Below, one piece after another: positions 17,793 through 25,800 of a DNA stretch of 64,000 nucleotides. Source of the stretch: Streptomyces sp. P9-A2 (lineage in GTDB: Bacteria > Actinomycetota > Actinomycetes > Streptomycetales > Streptomycetaceae). Under the pieces are notes generated by a model that saw nothing but the letters and a program-made list of their open reading frames with translations, had not been told where the DNA came from and searched no databases. Where the stretch lies: contig NZ_JAZIFX010000001.1 in assembly GCF_036634175.1 (NCBI RefSeq), forward strand, positions 4,960,001 to 5,024,000, given 5' to 3'. A program made the position numbers and the translations under genes. Position 1 is the stretch's first letter. Each line of letters opens with the position of its first letter.

Positions 17793-17803
17793 TGGTGCAG
17801 GGT
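17781..17803 (+). promoter_or_regulatory. PafBC-type promoter of the MoxR-DUF5682-vWA operon
   Basis: TTGTCAGTG (17781-17789), eight bases, then CAGGGT (17798-17803). The -10 deviates from TAnnnT only at its first base. The predicted mRNA start near 17810 gives a leader of about 38 bases with GGAGGGGG at 17831 before the ATG at 17848. Confidence 0.6.
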
Positions 17804-17847
17804 GGTCACCAGATCCGAACCGGCTGAGCCGGAGGGGGAACTCCGCC

Positions 17848-18993
17848 ATGACTGTCTCCGTTGAACCGACATCCCTCGACCCGCGTCAGAACGGCTCCGT
17901 GCCCGCGGCCCCGGCCGAGGTCCTGCGGGCGCACGCCGAGGACGCCTTCGCCGCCGAACTCGCCGCACTGGCCGCGCAGGACGACCGTCCGCGGCCCGCC
18001 CGGTGGAAACTGTCCCCGTGGGCCGTCGCGACCTACCTGCTCGGGGACACGCTGGCGGACGGCACCCTGATCACACCCAAGTACGTGGGCCCGCGCCGCA
18101 TCGTCGAGGTCGCCGTCACCACCCTGGCCACCGATCGCGCGCTGCTCCTGCTGGGAGTGCCCGGCACCGCGAAGACCTGGGTGTCCGAGCACCTCGCCGC
18201 CGCGGTCAGCGGCGACTCCACCCTGCTGGTCCAGGGCACCGCCGGCACCCCGGAGGAGGCCATCCGCTACGGCTGGGACTACGCCCGGCTGCTCGCCCAC
18301 GGGCCCAGCCGCGACGCCCTCGTGCCCAGCCCCGTCATGCGCGCGATGGCGGAAGGGGCGACGGTCCGCGTCGAGGAACTGACCCGTATCCCGGCCGATG
18401 TCCAGGACACGCTCATCACGATCCTGTCGGAGAAGACACTGCCGATTCCCGAACTGGGCCAGGAGGTGCAGGCGGTCCGCGGCTTCAACCTGATCGCCAC
18501 CGCCAACGACCGCGACCGCGGGGTCAACGACCTGTCCAGTGCCCTGCGCCGCCGTTTCAACACCGTGGTGCTGCCGCTGCCGGAGACCCCCGAGGCGGAG
18601 GTCGACATCGTCTCGCGCCGAGTGGACCAGATCGGCCGCTCCCTCGACCTGCCGCCCGCGCCCGACGGCATCGACGAGATCCGCCGGGTCGTCACCGTCT
18701 TCCGTGAGCTGCGTGACGGGGTCACCACCGACGGCCGGACGAAGCTGAAGTCGCCCAGCGGCACCCTGTCGACGGCCGAGGCGATCTCCGTCGTCACCAA
18801 CGGGCTGGCGCTGGCAGCCCACTTCGGCGACGGCGTGCTGCGGGCCGGGGATGTCGCGGCAGGCATTCACGGCGCGGTCGTCCGCGACCAGGCGGCGGAC
18901 CGTGTCATCTGGCAGGAGTACCTGGAGACCGTCGTCCGCGAGCGCGACGGCTGGACGGACCTCTACCGGGCCTGCCGGGAGGCCGGCACATGA
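17848..18993 (+). CDS. MoxR-family AAA ATPase
   Basis: A 381-aa AAA+ ATPase. The start ATG follows GGAGGGGG. The Walker A motif is GVPGTAKTW (Gly103 onward). The Walker B region reads VRVEELTRIP around residue 176, with Glu in place of the usual Asp of VDEINR, and sensor 1 is NLIATAN, followed by an arginine-finger region SSALRRRFN. MoxR ATPases remodel proteins together with a vWA-domain partner; the partner is encoded two genes downstream at 21869-23050. The operon is preceded by a damage-type promoter. The acidic Walker B substitution may slow hydrolysis but keeps the catalytic Glu. Confidence 0.93.
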   Translation: MTVSVEPTSLDPRQNGSVPAAPAEVLRAHAEDAFAAELAALAAQDDRPRPARWKLSPWAVATYLLGDTLADGTLITPKYVGPRRIVEVAVTTLATDRALLLLGVPGTAKTWVSEHLAAAVSGDSTLLVQGTAGTPEEAIRYGWDYARLLAHGPSRDALVPSPVMRAMAEGATVRVEELTRIPADVQDTLITILSEKTLPIPELGQEVQAVRGFNLIATANDRDRGVNDLSSALRRRFNTVVLPLPETPEAEVDIVSRRVDQIGRSLDLPPAPDGIDEIRRVVTVFRELRDGVTTDGRTKLKSPSGTLSTAEAISVVTNGLALAAHFGDGVLRAGDVAAGIHGAVVRDQAADRVIWQEYLETVVRERDGWTDLYRACREAGT

Positions 18994-19093
18994 AGGGCCG
19001 GGAGAGCCGGGAGAGCCGGGGGGACCGGGGGAGGAAGGCACGTCGGAAGCCGGCGTGCCCTCCCGGCGGGGCTTCGAGGGGGGCGGGGACGGC

Positions 19094-21583
19094 ATGGACA
19101 GCGCGGGCGGCATGAGCGGACCGGACCGGCCCGGAGGCGGCCGGGGAGCGGGGCCGCTGCTGCTCGGGGTGCGGCACCACGGGCCGGGGTCGGCGCGGGC
19201 GGTGCGGGCCGCATTGGAGGAGACCAGGCCGGAGGTCGTCCTGATCGAGGGCCCGCCGGAGGCGAACAGTCTGATTCCGTTTGCCGCGGACGCCGACATG
19301 CGTCCGCCGGTCGCCCTGCTCGCTCATGCCGTGGACGAGCCCGGCCGCTCGGCGTTCTGGCCGCTCGCCGAGTTCTCCCCCGAGTGGGTCGCGATCCGCT
19401 GGGCGCTCGAACACGGCGTCCCCGCCCGCTTCATCGACCTGCCGGCCGCCCACAGCCTGGCCTGGGGCAGGGACGAGGAGGCGGACGGGGCGGACGAGGC
19501 GGACGAGGAAGGCACGGCGGCCGAGGGAGATCACGAGGAGCGGGCGACCGGTACCGCGGCGGGCGGCGAGGTGCGGCTCGATCCGCTCGGGGCGCTGGCC
19601 GGGGCCGCCGGGTACGACGACGCCGAGCGGTGGTGGGAGGACGTCGTCGAGCACCGGGGCGTGAGGGAGAGGGGCGACGCGCTCGCACCGTTCACCGCCC
19701 TGGAGGAGGCCATGACGGTGCTGCGGGAGGAACACGGGAGCGGAGGGCGGGACCCGGGCCCCGGTCCTGCCCCGGGTTCTCCTGCGGTGCCGGGCCGGGA
19801 CCTTGTGCGCGAGGCGTACATGCGGCTCCGGATCCGGGAGGCACAGCGTGAGTTCAGGGGCGGTGTGGCCGTCGTCTGCGGTGCCTGGCACGTGCCCGCG
19901 TTGCGGCGGAGGGTCACCGTCGCCGCCGACCGGGCCCTGCTGAAGGGGCTGCCGAAGGTCAAGGCGGACATGACCTGGGTGCCGTGGACGAACCGCAGGC
20001 TGTCCCGCTTCAGCGGATACGGCGCGGGCATCGACTCGCCCGGCTGGTACGGGCATCTGTTCGGCTCGGCGGACCGGCCCGTCGAGCGGTGGATGACCAA
20101 GGTGGCGTGGCTGCTGCGGGCCGAGGACCGGATCGTGTCCTCCGCCCATGTCATCGAGGCGGTACGACTGGCGGACACGCTCGCCGCGATGCGCGGCCGG
20201 CCACTGCCCGGACCGGGCGAGACGACCGACGCGGTACGGGCGGTGATGTGCGAGGGCTCCGACGTGCCGCTGGCGCTGGTGCACGACCGGCTGATCGTCG
20301 GTGACGTGCTCGGGGAGGTGCCGGCGGCGACGCCCGCGGTACCCCTCCAGCGGGACCTCACGCGAGCCCAGCGCAGACTCCGGCTGAAACCCGAGGCCGC
20401 GGACCGTGAGCTGGAACTCGACCTGCGCAAGGAGACCGACGGGGAGCGCAGCAGACTGCTGCACCGGCTGCGGCTGCTCGCCGTGGACTGGGGGGAGCCG
20501 ACGGCCTCGTACGGGAGCACGGGCACCTTCCGGGAGACCTGGCGGCTGCACTGGGAACCGGAACTGTCCGTGCGGGTGGCCGAGGCCGGGATATGGGGGA
20601 CGACCGTACACGCCGCCGCGACCGCCAAAGCCGAGGCGGACGCCGTCGCCGCGCGTGGCCTGGCCGACGTCACCGGGCTCGCCGAGCGCTGCCTCCTGGC
20701 CGCACTGCCCGACGCTCTGCCGACGGTGATGCGGATACTCGCCGACCGCGCGGCCCTCGACTCGGACGTCGGCCATCTTGCCCAGGCCCTGCCGGCCCTG
20801 GTCCGCTCGCTGCGCTACGGCGATGTGCGCGGCACCGGCACCGCGGCGCTCGCGGAGGTCGCCGCCGGGCTGGCGGAGCGGATCCTGGTCGGCCTGCCAC
20901 CGGCGTGTGCCGGCCTGGACGCGGACGCGGCCGCGGAGATGCGGCGCCATCTCGACGCGGTGCACGGGGCGGTCGGCCTCCTCGGTGACGCGCCCGCGCC
21001 GGGCCATGGGAACCTGCGTGTCCGCTGGGCGTCGGTGCTGCGCACGCTGGCGACGCGGGACACTGTGCCCGGGGTGATACGAGGGCGGTCCGTTCGCCTG
21101 CTGCTGGACGACGGGGAGCTGGGGCAGAACGAGGCGGCCCGGCAGATGGGGCTGGTGCTGTCGTCACCGGGCACGGCACCGGCGGACGCGGCGGCGTGGA
21201 TCGAGGGCTTCGTCGGCGGCTCGGGCGGCGGCCTGCTCCTAGTCCACGACGAGCGGCTCCTCGGACTGGTCGACGCGTGGCTGGCAGGTGTACCGGCGGA
21301 GGCGTTCACGGACGTACTGCCGCTGCTGCGGCGGACGTTCTCGGTGTACGAGTCCGGGGCCCGGCGCACGCTGGGCGAGCTGATCCGGCGCGGACCGGGG
21401 GCGCCGAGCGGCTCGGCGGCCACCGGTTCCGGGGCACCCGGGTTCGCGTCCGGCCTCGACTCCGGTCGCGCGGACGCGGTCCTGCCCGTGGTACGGCTGC
21501 TGCTCGGCCTGGACGAGAACACCCGGGGTGGTGAAGGCGGCAGCGGGGACGCGCGCGCCGGCCTGGTCGAGGTGGCGCGATGA
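19094..21583 (+). CDS. DUF5682 protein, predicted Tiki/TraB-like peptidase
   Basis: An 829-aa protein starting at ATG 19094 (MDSAGGMSGPD); a start at 19112 is possible, and the frame upstream overlaps the ATPase gene in another phase. The N-terminal 280 residues have the pattern of the Tiki/TraB/EreA superfamily: GVRHHGPGS with G25-x-x-H28, VVLIEGPPE with Glu52, and a second GxxH at G263-AW-H266 in VVCGAWHVPAL. In that superfamily these residues bind the metal and catalyse hydrolysis. An acidic Asp/Glu linker lies near residues 130-160. The long C-terminal part is Ala/Leu-rich and helical. Between a MoxR ATPase and a vWA protein, it could be the enzyme they load. Family assignment to DUF5682 is firm; the enzymatic inference is mine. 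Confidence 0.85.
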   Translation: MDSAGGMSGPDRPGGGRGAGPLLLGVRHHGPGSARAVRAALEETRPEVVLIEGPPEANSLIPFAADADMRPPVALLAHAVDEPGRSAFWPLAEFSPEWVAIRWALEHGVPARFIDLPAAHSLAWGRDEEADGADEADEEGTAAEGDHEERATGTAAGGEVRLDPLGALAGAAGYDDAERWWEDVVEHRGVRERGDALAPFTALEEAMTVLREEHGSGGRDPGPGPAPGSPAVPGRDLVREAYMRLRIREAQREFRGGVAVVCGAWHVPALRRRVTVAADRALLKGLPKVKADMTWVPWTNRRLSRFSGYGAGIDSPGWYGHLFGSADRPVERWMTKVAWLLRAEDRIVSSAHVIEAVRLADTLAAMRGRPLPGPGETTDAVRAVMCEGSDVPLALVHDRLIVGDVLGEVPAATPAVPLQRDLTRAQRRLRLKPEAADRELELDLRKETDGERSRLLHRLRLLAVDWGEPTASYGSTGTFRETWRLHWEPELSVRVAEAGIWGTTVHAAATAKAEADAVAARGLADVTGLAERCLLAALPDALPTVMRILADRAALDSDVGHLAQALPALVRSLRYGDVRGTGTAALAEVAAGLAERILVGLPPACAGLDADAAAEMRRHLDAVHGAVGLLGDAPAPGHGNLRVRWASVLRTLATRDTVPGVIRGRSVRLLLDDGELGQNEAARQMGLVLSSPGTAPADAAAWIEGFVGGSGGGLLLVHDERLLGLVDAWLAGVPAEAFTDVLPLLRRTFSVYESGARRTLGELIRRGPGAPSGSAATGSGAPGFASGLDSGRADAVLPVVRLLLGLDENTRGGEGGSGDARAGLVEVAR

Positions 21584-21868
21584 CCGACGTACGGCAGCAA
21601 GGCGCATCGCCGCAGAGCCCGCGCGCCCAGGTCACACGAGCCAGGTCACACGAGTTCCGGATGCACGGGCCCTGGACGAAGGCGCCCAGGACACACGAGC
21701 TCCGGACACACGCACTCCGTATGCACGCACTCCGTACGCACGAGCCCTGGACGCACACGCTCCGGACGCACACGCTCCGGACGCACGAGCCCAGGATGCA
21801 CGAGTACAGGACGGACACGCTCCGGAGGCACGCGTCGGCACGAAGGGGCACGGTACGAAGGGGGACCC
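21584..21868 (+). repeat. degenerate 15-bp tandem repeats between DUF5682 and vWA genes
   Basis: Between the two operon genes lie 285 bp made largely of diverged 15-bp units such as CTCCGGACGCACACG (densest at 21640-21830). Because the unit is a multiple of three, all three plus frames stay open across it, including the vWA frame, which has no start codon until 21869. It could be a spacer or an expanded 5' extension of the vWA gene. The ATGA overlap at 21580 could start a His/Thr/Arg-rich repeat peptide, which I do not consider a real gene. Confidence 0.8.
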
Positions 21869-23050
21869 ATGTCGGCTGCGGTGACGGACGTGGAGCAGGA
21901 GCGGCTGCGACGGTGGCGGCTGGTGCTGGGCGGGGGTGAGGCGGACGGCACCGGATGCCGTCTGTCCGGACAGGACGCCGCCATGGACGGAGCCCTCACC
22001 GCGCTCTACGGCAGGGAGGACGGGCCGCGGAAGGGAAGCAGGCCGCGGGCAGGACAGGAGCGCTCGGCGGGGCTGGGGGCGTCCGCGCCGTCGGTGGCGC
22101 GCTGGCTCGGGGACATCCGGACCTATTTCCCGTCCTCCGTCGTCCAGATCATGCAGCGCGACGCCATCGACCGGCTGGGGCTCGCCACCCTCCTCCTGGA
22201 ACCGGAGATGCTGGAGGCGGTCGAGGCCGACGTCCACCTCGTGGGCACCCTGATGTCGCTCGACAAGGCGATGCCGGAGACGACGAAGGAGACCGCACGG
22301 GCCGTCGTCCGCAAGGTCGTCGGTGAACTGGAGAAGCGGCTCGCCACCCGGACCCGGGCCACTCTCACCGGTGCCCTCGACCGGAGCGCCCGCGTCGACC
22401 GGCCCCGTCACCGTGACATCGACTGGAACCGCACCATCGCGGCCAACCTCAAGCATTACCTCCCCGAGTACCGGACGGTCGTGCCCGCGCGGCTCATCGG
22501 TTACGGGCGTGCCGCGCGGTCGGTGAGGAAGGAGGTCGTCCTCTGCGTCGACCAGTCCGGGTCGATGGCGGCCTCCGTCGTGTACGCGTCGGTGTTCGGG
22601 GCGGTCCTCGCGTCCATGCGGTCGATCGACACGCGGCTCGTCGTGTTCGACACGGCGGTCGTCGACCTCACGGACCAGCTCGACGACCCCGTCGACGTGA
22701 TCTTCGGGACCCGGCTCGGCGGCGGTACGGACATCAACCGGGCGCTGGCGTACTGCCAGTCACAGATCACCCGGCCGGCGGAGACGGTGGTCGTCCTCAT
22801 CAGCGACCTCTACGAAGGGGGCATCCGCGACGAGATGCTCAAGCGGGTCGCGGCGATGAAGGCGTCCGGGGTGCGGTTCGTGACGCTGCTGGCGTTGTCC
22901 GACGAGGGAACACCCGCCTACGACCGGGAGCACGCGGCCGCCCTTGCCGCACTGGGCGCGCCGGCGTTCGCCTGTACGCCCGACCTGTTCCCGGAGGTGA
23001 TGGCCGCGGCGATCGAGAAACGGCCGCTGCCGGTACCGGACCCCGTGTGA
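21869..23050 (+). CDS. vWA-domain (MIDAS) protein, MoxR partner
   Basis: A 393-aa protein starting MSAAVTDVEQERLRRW behind AAGGGGGACCC. The N-terminal half is helical. The von Willebrand A domain begins around residue 220 with the metal-ion-dependent adhesion motif DQSGSM (Asp228, Ser230, Ser232). The later Thr is in GGGTDINRAL and the Asp in VVLISDLYEGG. Such proteins bind a divalent metal and act as substrate adaptors for MoxR ATPases. It is the last gene of the MoxR-DUF5682-vWA operon and is separated from DUF5682 by a tandem repeat rather than the short gap usual in the operon. Confidence 0.93.
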   Translation: MSAAVTDVEQERLRRWRLVLGGGEADGTGCRLSGQDAAMDGALTALYGREDGPRKGSRPRAGQERSAGLGASAPSVARWLGDIRTYFPSSVVQIMQRDAIDRLGLATLLLEPEMLEAVEADVHLVGTLMSLDKAMPETTKETARAVVRKVVGELEKRLATRTRATLTGALDRSARVDRPRHRDIDWNRTIAANLKHYLPEYRTVVPARLIGYGRAARSVRKEVVLCVDQSGSMAASVVYASVFGAVLASMRSIDTRLVVFDTAVVDLTDQLDDPVDVIFGTRLGGGTDINRALAYCQSQITRPAETVVVLISDLYEGGIRDEMLKRVAAMKASGVRFVTLLALSDEGTPAYDREHAAALAALGAPAFACTPDLFPEVMAAAIEKRPLPVPDPV

Positions 23051-23278
23051 GGACGCACGAGGAGCGAGGGGGCGGCCTCGTCCCGCACGCCGTGCGATGT
23101 GTTCCGTCCTGCGCGCGCAGAATCTGACTCCGGAGCAAGGAAGACTTCGGGGGCATCCCGACGCGGATGGCCGAAGGCCGTCGGGACCTGTCCGGTCGTA
23201 AACCCGTGGATGGGGTGAGCCGGTCTCCCATGGGGGTGAGGGCCGGTCGTCCCGCGCTCGGAGGGGCGGGAACAACCC

Positions 23279-23318
23279 TGCCCCTCCGAGTACGCGGCCC
23301 TGCCCCTCCGAGTACGCG
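23279..23318 (+). repeat. 18-bp direct repeat
   Basis: GCCCCTCCGAGTACGCGG occurs twice, a few bases apart, upstream of sucC. No function is apparent. Confidence 0.75.
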
Positions 23319-23394
23319 GCGGGCCTCACCGGGTCGGCCCCAGCCCGGTGAGACCACTCACCGATGGCACTCTGTGTCACCAATCCGGGCATCA

Positions 23395-23410
23395 TGTGAC
23401 AGGTATCACC
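23395..23410 (+). promoter_or_regulatory. CRP-like operator upstream of sucC
   Basis: TGTGA-CAGGTA-TCACC matches the CRP/FNR-family dyad TGTGA-N6-TCACA in nine of ten positions. It is centred about 65 bp upstream of the transcription start predicted from the TAGCCT -10 at 23456, close to the class I activator position. Confidence 0.45.
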
Positions 23411-23432
23411 GCTCATGTGTGACCCCGCGATT

Positions 23433-23461
23433 TCGAGAGGCCTCGCAACCGGCGATAGCCT
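23433..23461 (+). promoter_or_regulatory. sucC promoter
   Basis: TCGAGA (23433-23438) and TAGCCT (23456-23461) are 17 bp apart, a typical Streptomyces vegetative promoter. The same GCGATAGCCTG context recurs ahead of mdh. The predicted leader is about 125 bases. Confidence 0.5.
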
Positions 23462-23592
23462 GCTAGGTGGACATGCCGCGCGCTCGGTCACCGTGTGCGC
23501 ATCCCTTGTGACACAGCGGACGTCGTCACGTTGCCCTTCGCGGCACGCCCACGCATCAACGACCGCGAGATCACTGATAGGGACGGAAGCGC

Positions 23593-24771
23593 GTGGACCT
23601 GTTCGAGTACCAGGCGAGGGACCTCTTCGCCAAGCACGATGTACCGGTGCTGGCCGGTGAAGTCATCGACACGCCTGAGGCGGCGCGCGAGATCACCGAA
23701 CGTCTCGGCGGCAAGTCTGTCGTCAAGGCGCAGGTGAAGGTCGGTGGCCGCGGCAAGGCCGGTGGCGTGAAGCTGGCAGCAACCCCGGACGAGGCCGTCG
23801 CCCGCGCGACGGACATTCTCGGTATGGACATCAAGGGCCACACGGTCCACAACGTGATGATCGCCGAGACCGCTCCGGAGATCGTCGAGGAGTACTACGT
23901 CTCCTTCCTCCTCGACCGTGCCAACCGCACCTTCCTCTCCATCGCGTCCGTCGAGGGCGGCATGGACATCGAGGAGGTGGCGGCCACCCGTCCGGAGGCC
24001 GTCGCCAAGACGCCGATCGACGCCAACGAGGGTGTGACCCCCGAGAAGGCGCGCGAGATCGTCGAGGCCGCGAAGTTCCCGGCCGAGGTGGCCGGCAAGG
24101 TCGCCGACGTCCTCGTCACGCTGTGGAAGACCTTCATCGCCGAGGACGCGCTCCTCGTCGAGGTCAACCCGCTGGCCAAGGTCGCCTCCGGCGACGTCCT
24201 CGCCCTCGACGGCAAGGTCTCCCTCGACGAGAACGCCGAGTTCCGTCAGCCGGAGCACGAGGCCCTCCACGACAAGGCCGCGGCCAACCCGCTGGAGGCC
24301 GCCGCCAAGGAGAAGAACCTCAACTACGTCAAGCTCGACGGCGAGGTCGGCATCATCGGCAACGGCGCGGGGCTCGTGATGAGCACCCTGGACGTCGTCG
24401 CCTACGCCGGTGAGGCGCACGGCGGCGTGAAGCCCGCCAACTTCCTCGACATCGGCGGTGGCGCCTCCGCCGCCGTCATGGCGAACGGCCTGGAGATCAT
24501 CCTCGGCGACCCGGACGTCAAGTCCGTGTTCGTCAACGTCTTCGGTGGCATCACCGCCTGCGACGAGGTCGCCAACGGCATCGTGCAGGCGCTGCAGCTG
24601 CTCGCGGACAAGGGTGAGGAAGTCACCAAGCCGCTGGTCGTGCGTCTGGACGGCAACAATGCCGAACTGGGTCGCAGGATCCTCTCCGACGCCAACCACC
24701 CGCTCGTACAGCGCGTGGACACCATGGACGGCGCGGCCGACAAGGCCGCCGAGCTCGCGGCTGCGAAGTAA
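23593..24771 (+). CDS. sucC: succinyl-CoA ligase (ADP-forming) beta subunit
   Basis: A 392-aa TCA-cycle enzyme subunit that, with SucD, converts succinyl-CoA to succinate with formation of ATP or GTP. GTG start with GGGACGGAAG upstream; the product begins [19 protein letters not shown]. The ATP-grasp part shows [17 protein letters not shown], and the CoA-ligase half shows [12 protein letters not shown] and [18 protein letters not shown]. Length is the family norm (about 390). sucD follows 21 bases after the stop, clearly co-transcribed. Expression may be set by a CRP-like site upstream. Confidence 0.98.
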   Translation: MDLFEYQARDLFAKHDVPVLAGEVIDTPEAAREITERLGGKSVVKAQVKVGGRGKAGGVKLAATPDEAVARATDILGMDIKGHTVHNVMIAETAPEIVEEYYVSFLLDRANRTFLSIASVEGGMDIEEVAATRPEAVAKTPIDANEGVTPEKAREIVEAAKFPAEVAGKVADVLVTLWKTFIAEDALLVEVNPLAKVASGDVLALDGKVSLDENAEFRQPEHEALHDKAAANPLEAAAKEKNLNYVKLDGEVGIIGNGAGLVMSTLDVVAYAGEAHGGVKPANFLDIGGGASAAVMANGLEIILGDPDVKSVFVNVFGGITACDEVANGIVQALQLLADKGEEVTKPLVVRLDGNNAELGRRILSDANHPLVQRVDTMDGAADKAAELAAAK

Positions 24772-24792
24772 GGGACGAGGGACTAAACAGCC

Positions 24793-25677
24793 ATGGCTAT
24801 TTTCCTCAACAAAGACTCCAAGGTCATTGTCCAGGGTATGACCGGCGCCACCGGCATGAAGCACACCAAGCTCATGCTGGCCGACGGCACGAACATCGTC
24901 GGCGGTGTGAACCCGCGCAAGGCGGGCACCTCCGTCGACATCGACGGCAACGAGATCCCGGTCTTCGGTACGGTCGCCGAGGCGATCGAGAAGACCGGTG
25001 CGAACGTATCCGTCCTCTTCGTACCGCCGGCGTTCGCGAAGGCCGCCGTCGTCGAGGCCATCGACGCCGAGATCCCGCTCGCGGTCGTCATCACCGAGGG
25101 CATCGCGGTCCACGACTCGGCGGCGTTCTACGCGTACGCCGTGTCGCAGGGCAACAAGACCCGGATCATCGGCCCGAACTGCCCCGGTCTGATCACCCCG
25201 GGCCAGTCGAACGCCGGCATCATCCCGGGTGACATCACCAAGCCGGGCCGCATCGGCCTGGTCTCGAAGTCCGGCACGCTGACGTACCAGATGATGTACG
25301 AGCTGCGGGACATCGGCTTCTCCTCGGCCGTCGGCATCGGTGGCGACCCGGTCATCGGCACGACCCACATCGACGCGCTGGCCGCGTTCGAGGCCGACCC
25401 CGACACCGACCTGATCGTGATGATCGGCGAGATCGGTGGCGACGCGGAGGAGCGGGCCGCGGCGTACATCAAGGAGAACGTGAAGAAGCCGGTCGTCGGC
25501 TACGTCGCGGGCTTCACCGCGCCCGAGGGCAAGACCATGGGCCACGCCGGCGCGATCGTCTCCGGTTCGTCCGGTACCGCCCAGGCGAAGCAGGAGGCCC
25601 TCGAGGCCGCGGGCGTCAAGGTCGGCAAGACGCCGACCGAGACGGCCAAGCTGGCACGCGAGATCCTCGCGGGCTGA
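24793..25677 (+). CDS. sucD: succinyl-CoA ligase alpha subunit
   Basis: A 294-aa subunit that binds CoA and carries the phosphohistidine. The N-terminal CoA-binding Rossmann domain reads [17 protein letters not shown] and [26 protein letters not shown] lies mid-protein and the active-site His is in [12 protein letters not shown]. It starts with ATG and runs directly after sucC. A 46-bp perfect palindrome 12 bases after the stop ends the operon. Confidence 0.98.
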   Translation: MAIFLNKDSKVIVQGMTGATGMKHTKLMLADGTNIVGGVNPRKAGTSVDIDGNEIPVFGTVAEAIEKTGANVSVLFVPPAFAKAAVVEAIDAEIPLAVVITEGIAVHDSAAFYAYAVSQGNKTRIIGPNCPGLITPGQSNAGIIPGDITKPGRIGLVSKSGTLTYQMMYELRDIGFSSAVGIGGDPVIGTTHIDALAAFEADPDTDLIVMIGEIGGDAEERAAAYIKENVKKPVVGYVAGFTAPEGKTMGHAGAIVSGSSGTAQAKQEALEAAGVKVGKTPTETAKLAREILAG

Positions 25678-25688
25678 TCAGCCGCAGA

Positions 25689-25734
25689 AGCACGGATGGG
25701 CCCGACCCCTCGAGGGGTCGGGCCCATCCGTGCT
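25689..25734. terminator. sucCD terminator, 46-bp perfect palindrome
   Basis: AGCACGGATGGGCCCGACCC and its exact complement meet at a TCGA centre, giving a stem of up to 23 bp. No U-tract follows, as is usual in Streptomyces. Confidence 0.9.
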
Positions 25735-25760
25735 CCGGACGCGGAACCCGGACCCGGACC

Positions 25761-25800
25761 CGGACCCGACCCGGGTGCCCGGGCACCCGGGTCGGGTCCG
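25761..25800. terminator. terminator of the minus-strand XRE/sigma-like gene
   Basis: A 40-bp perfect palindrome (CGGACCCGACCCGGGTGCCC and its complement) abuts the stop codon at 25801-25803 of the convergent gene. With the adjacent palindrome it insulates the two units. Confidence 0.85.

Noticed and set aside
21580-21939. ORF starting in an ATGA overlap with the DUF5682 stop
   Set aside because: The product is only the repeat translated (His/Thr/Arg units) and it runs out of frame into the vWA gene; overlap alone is not enough.
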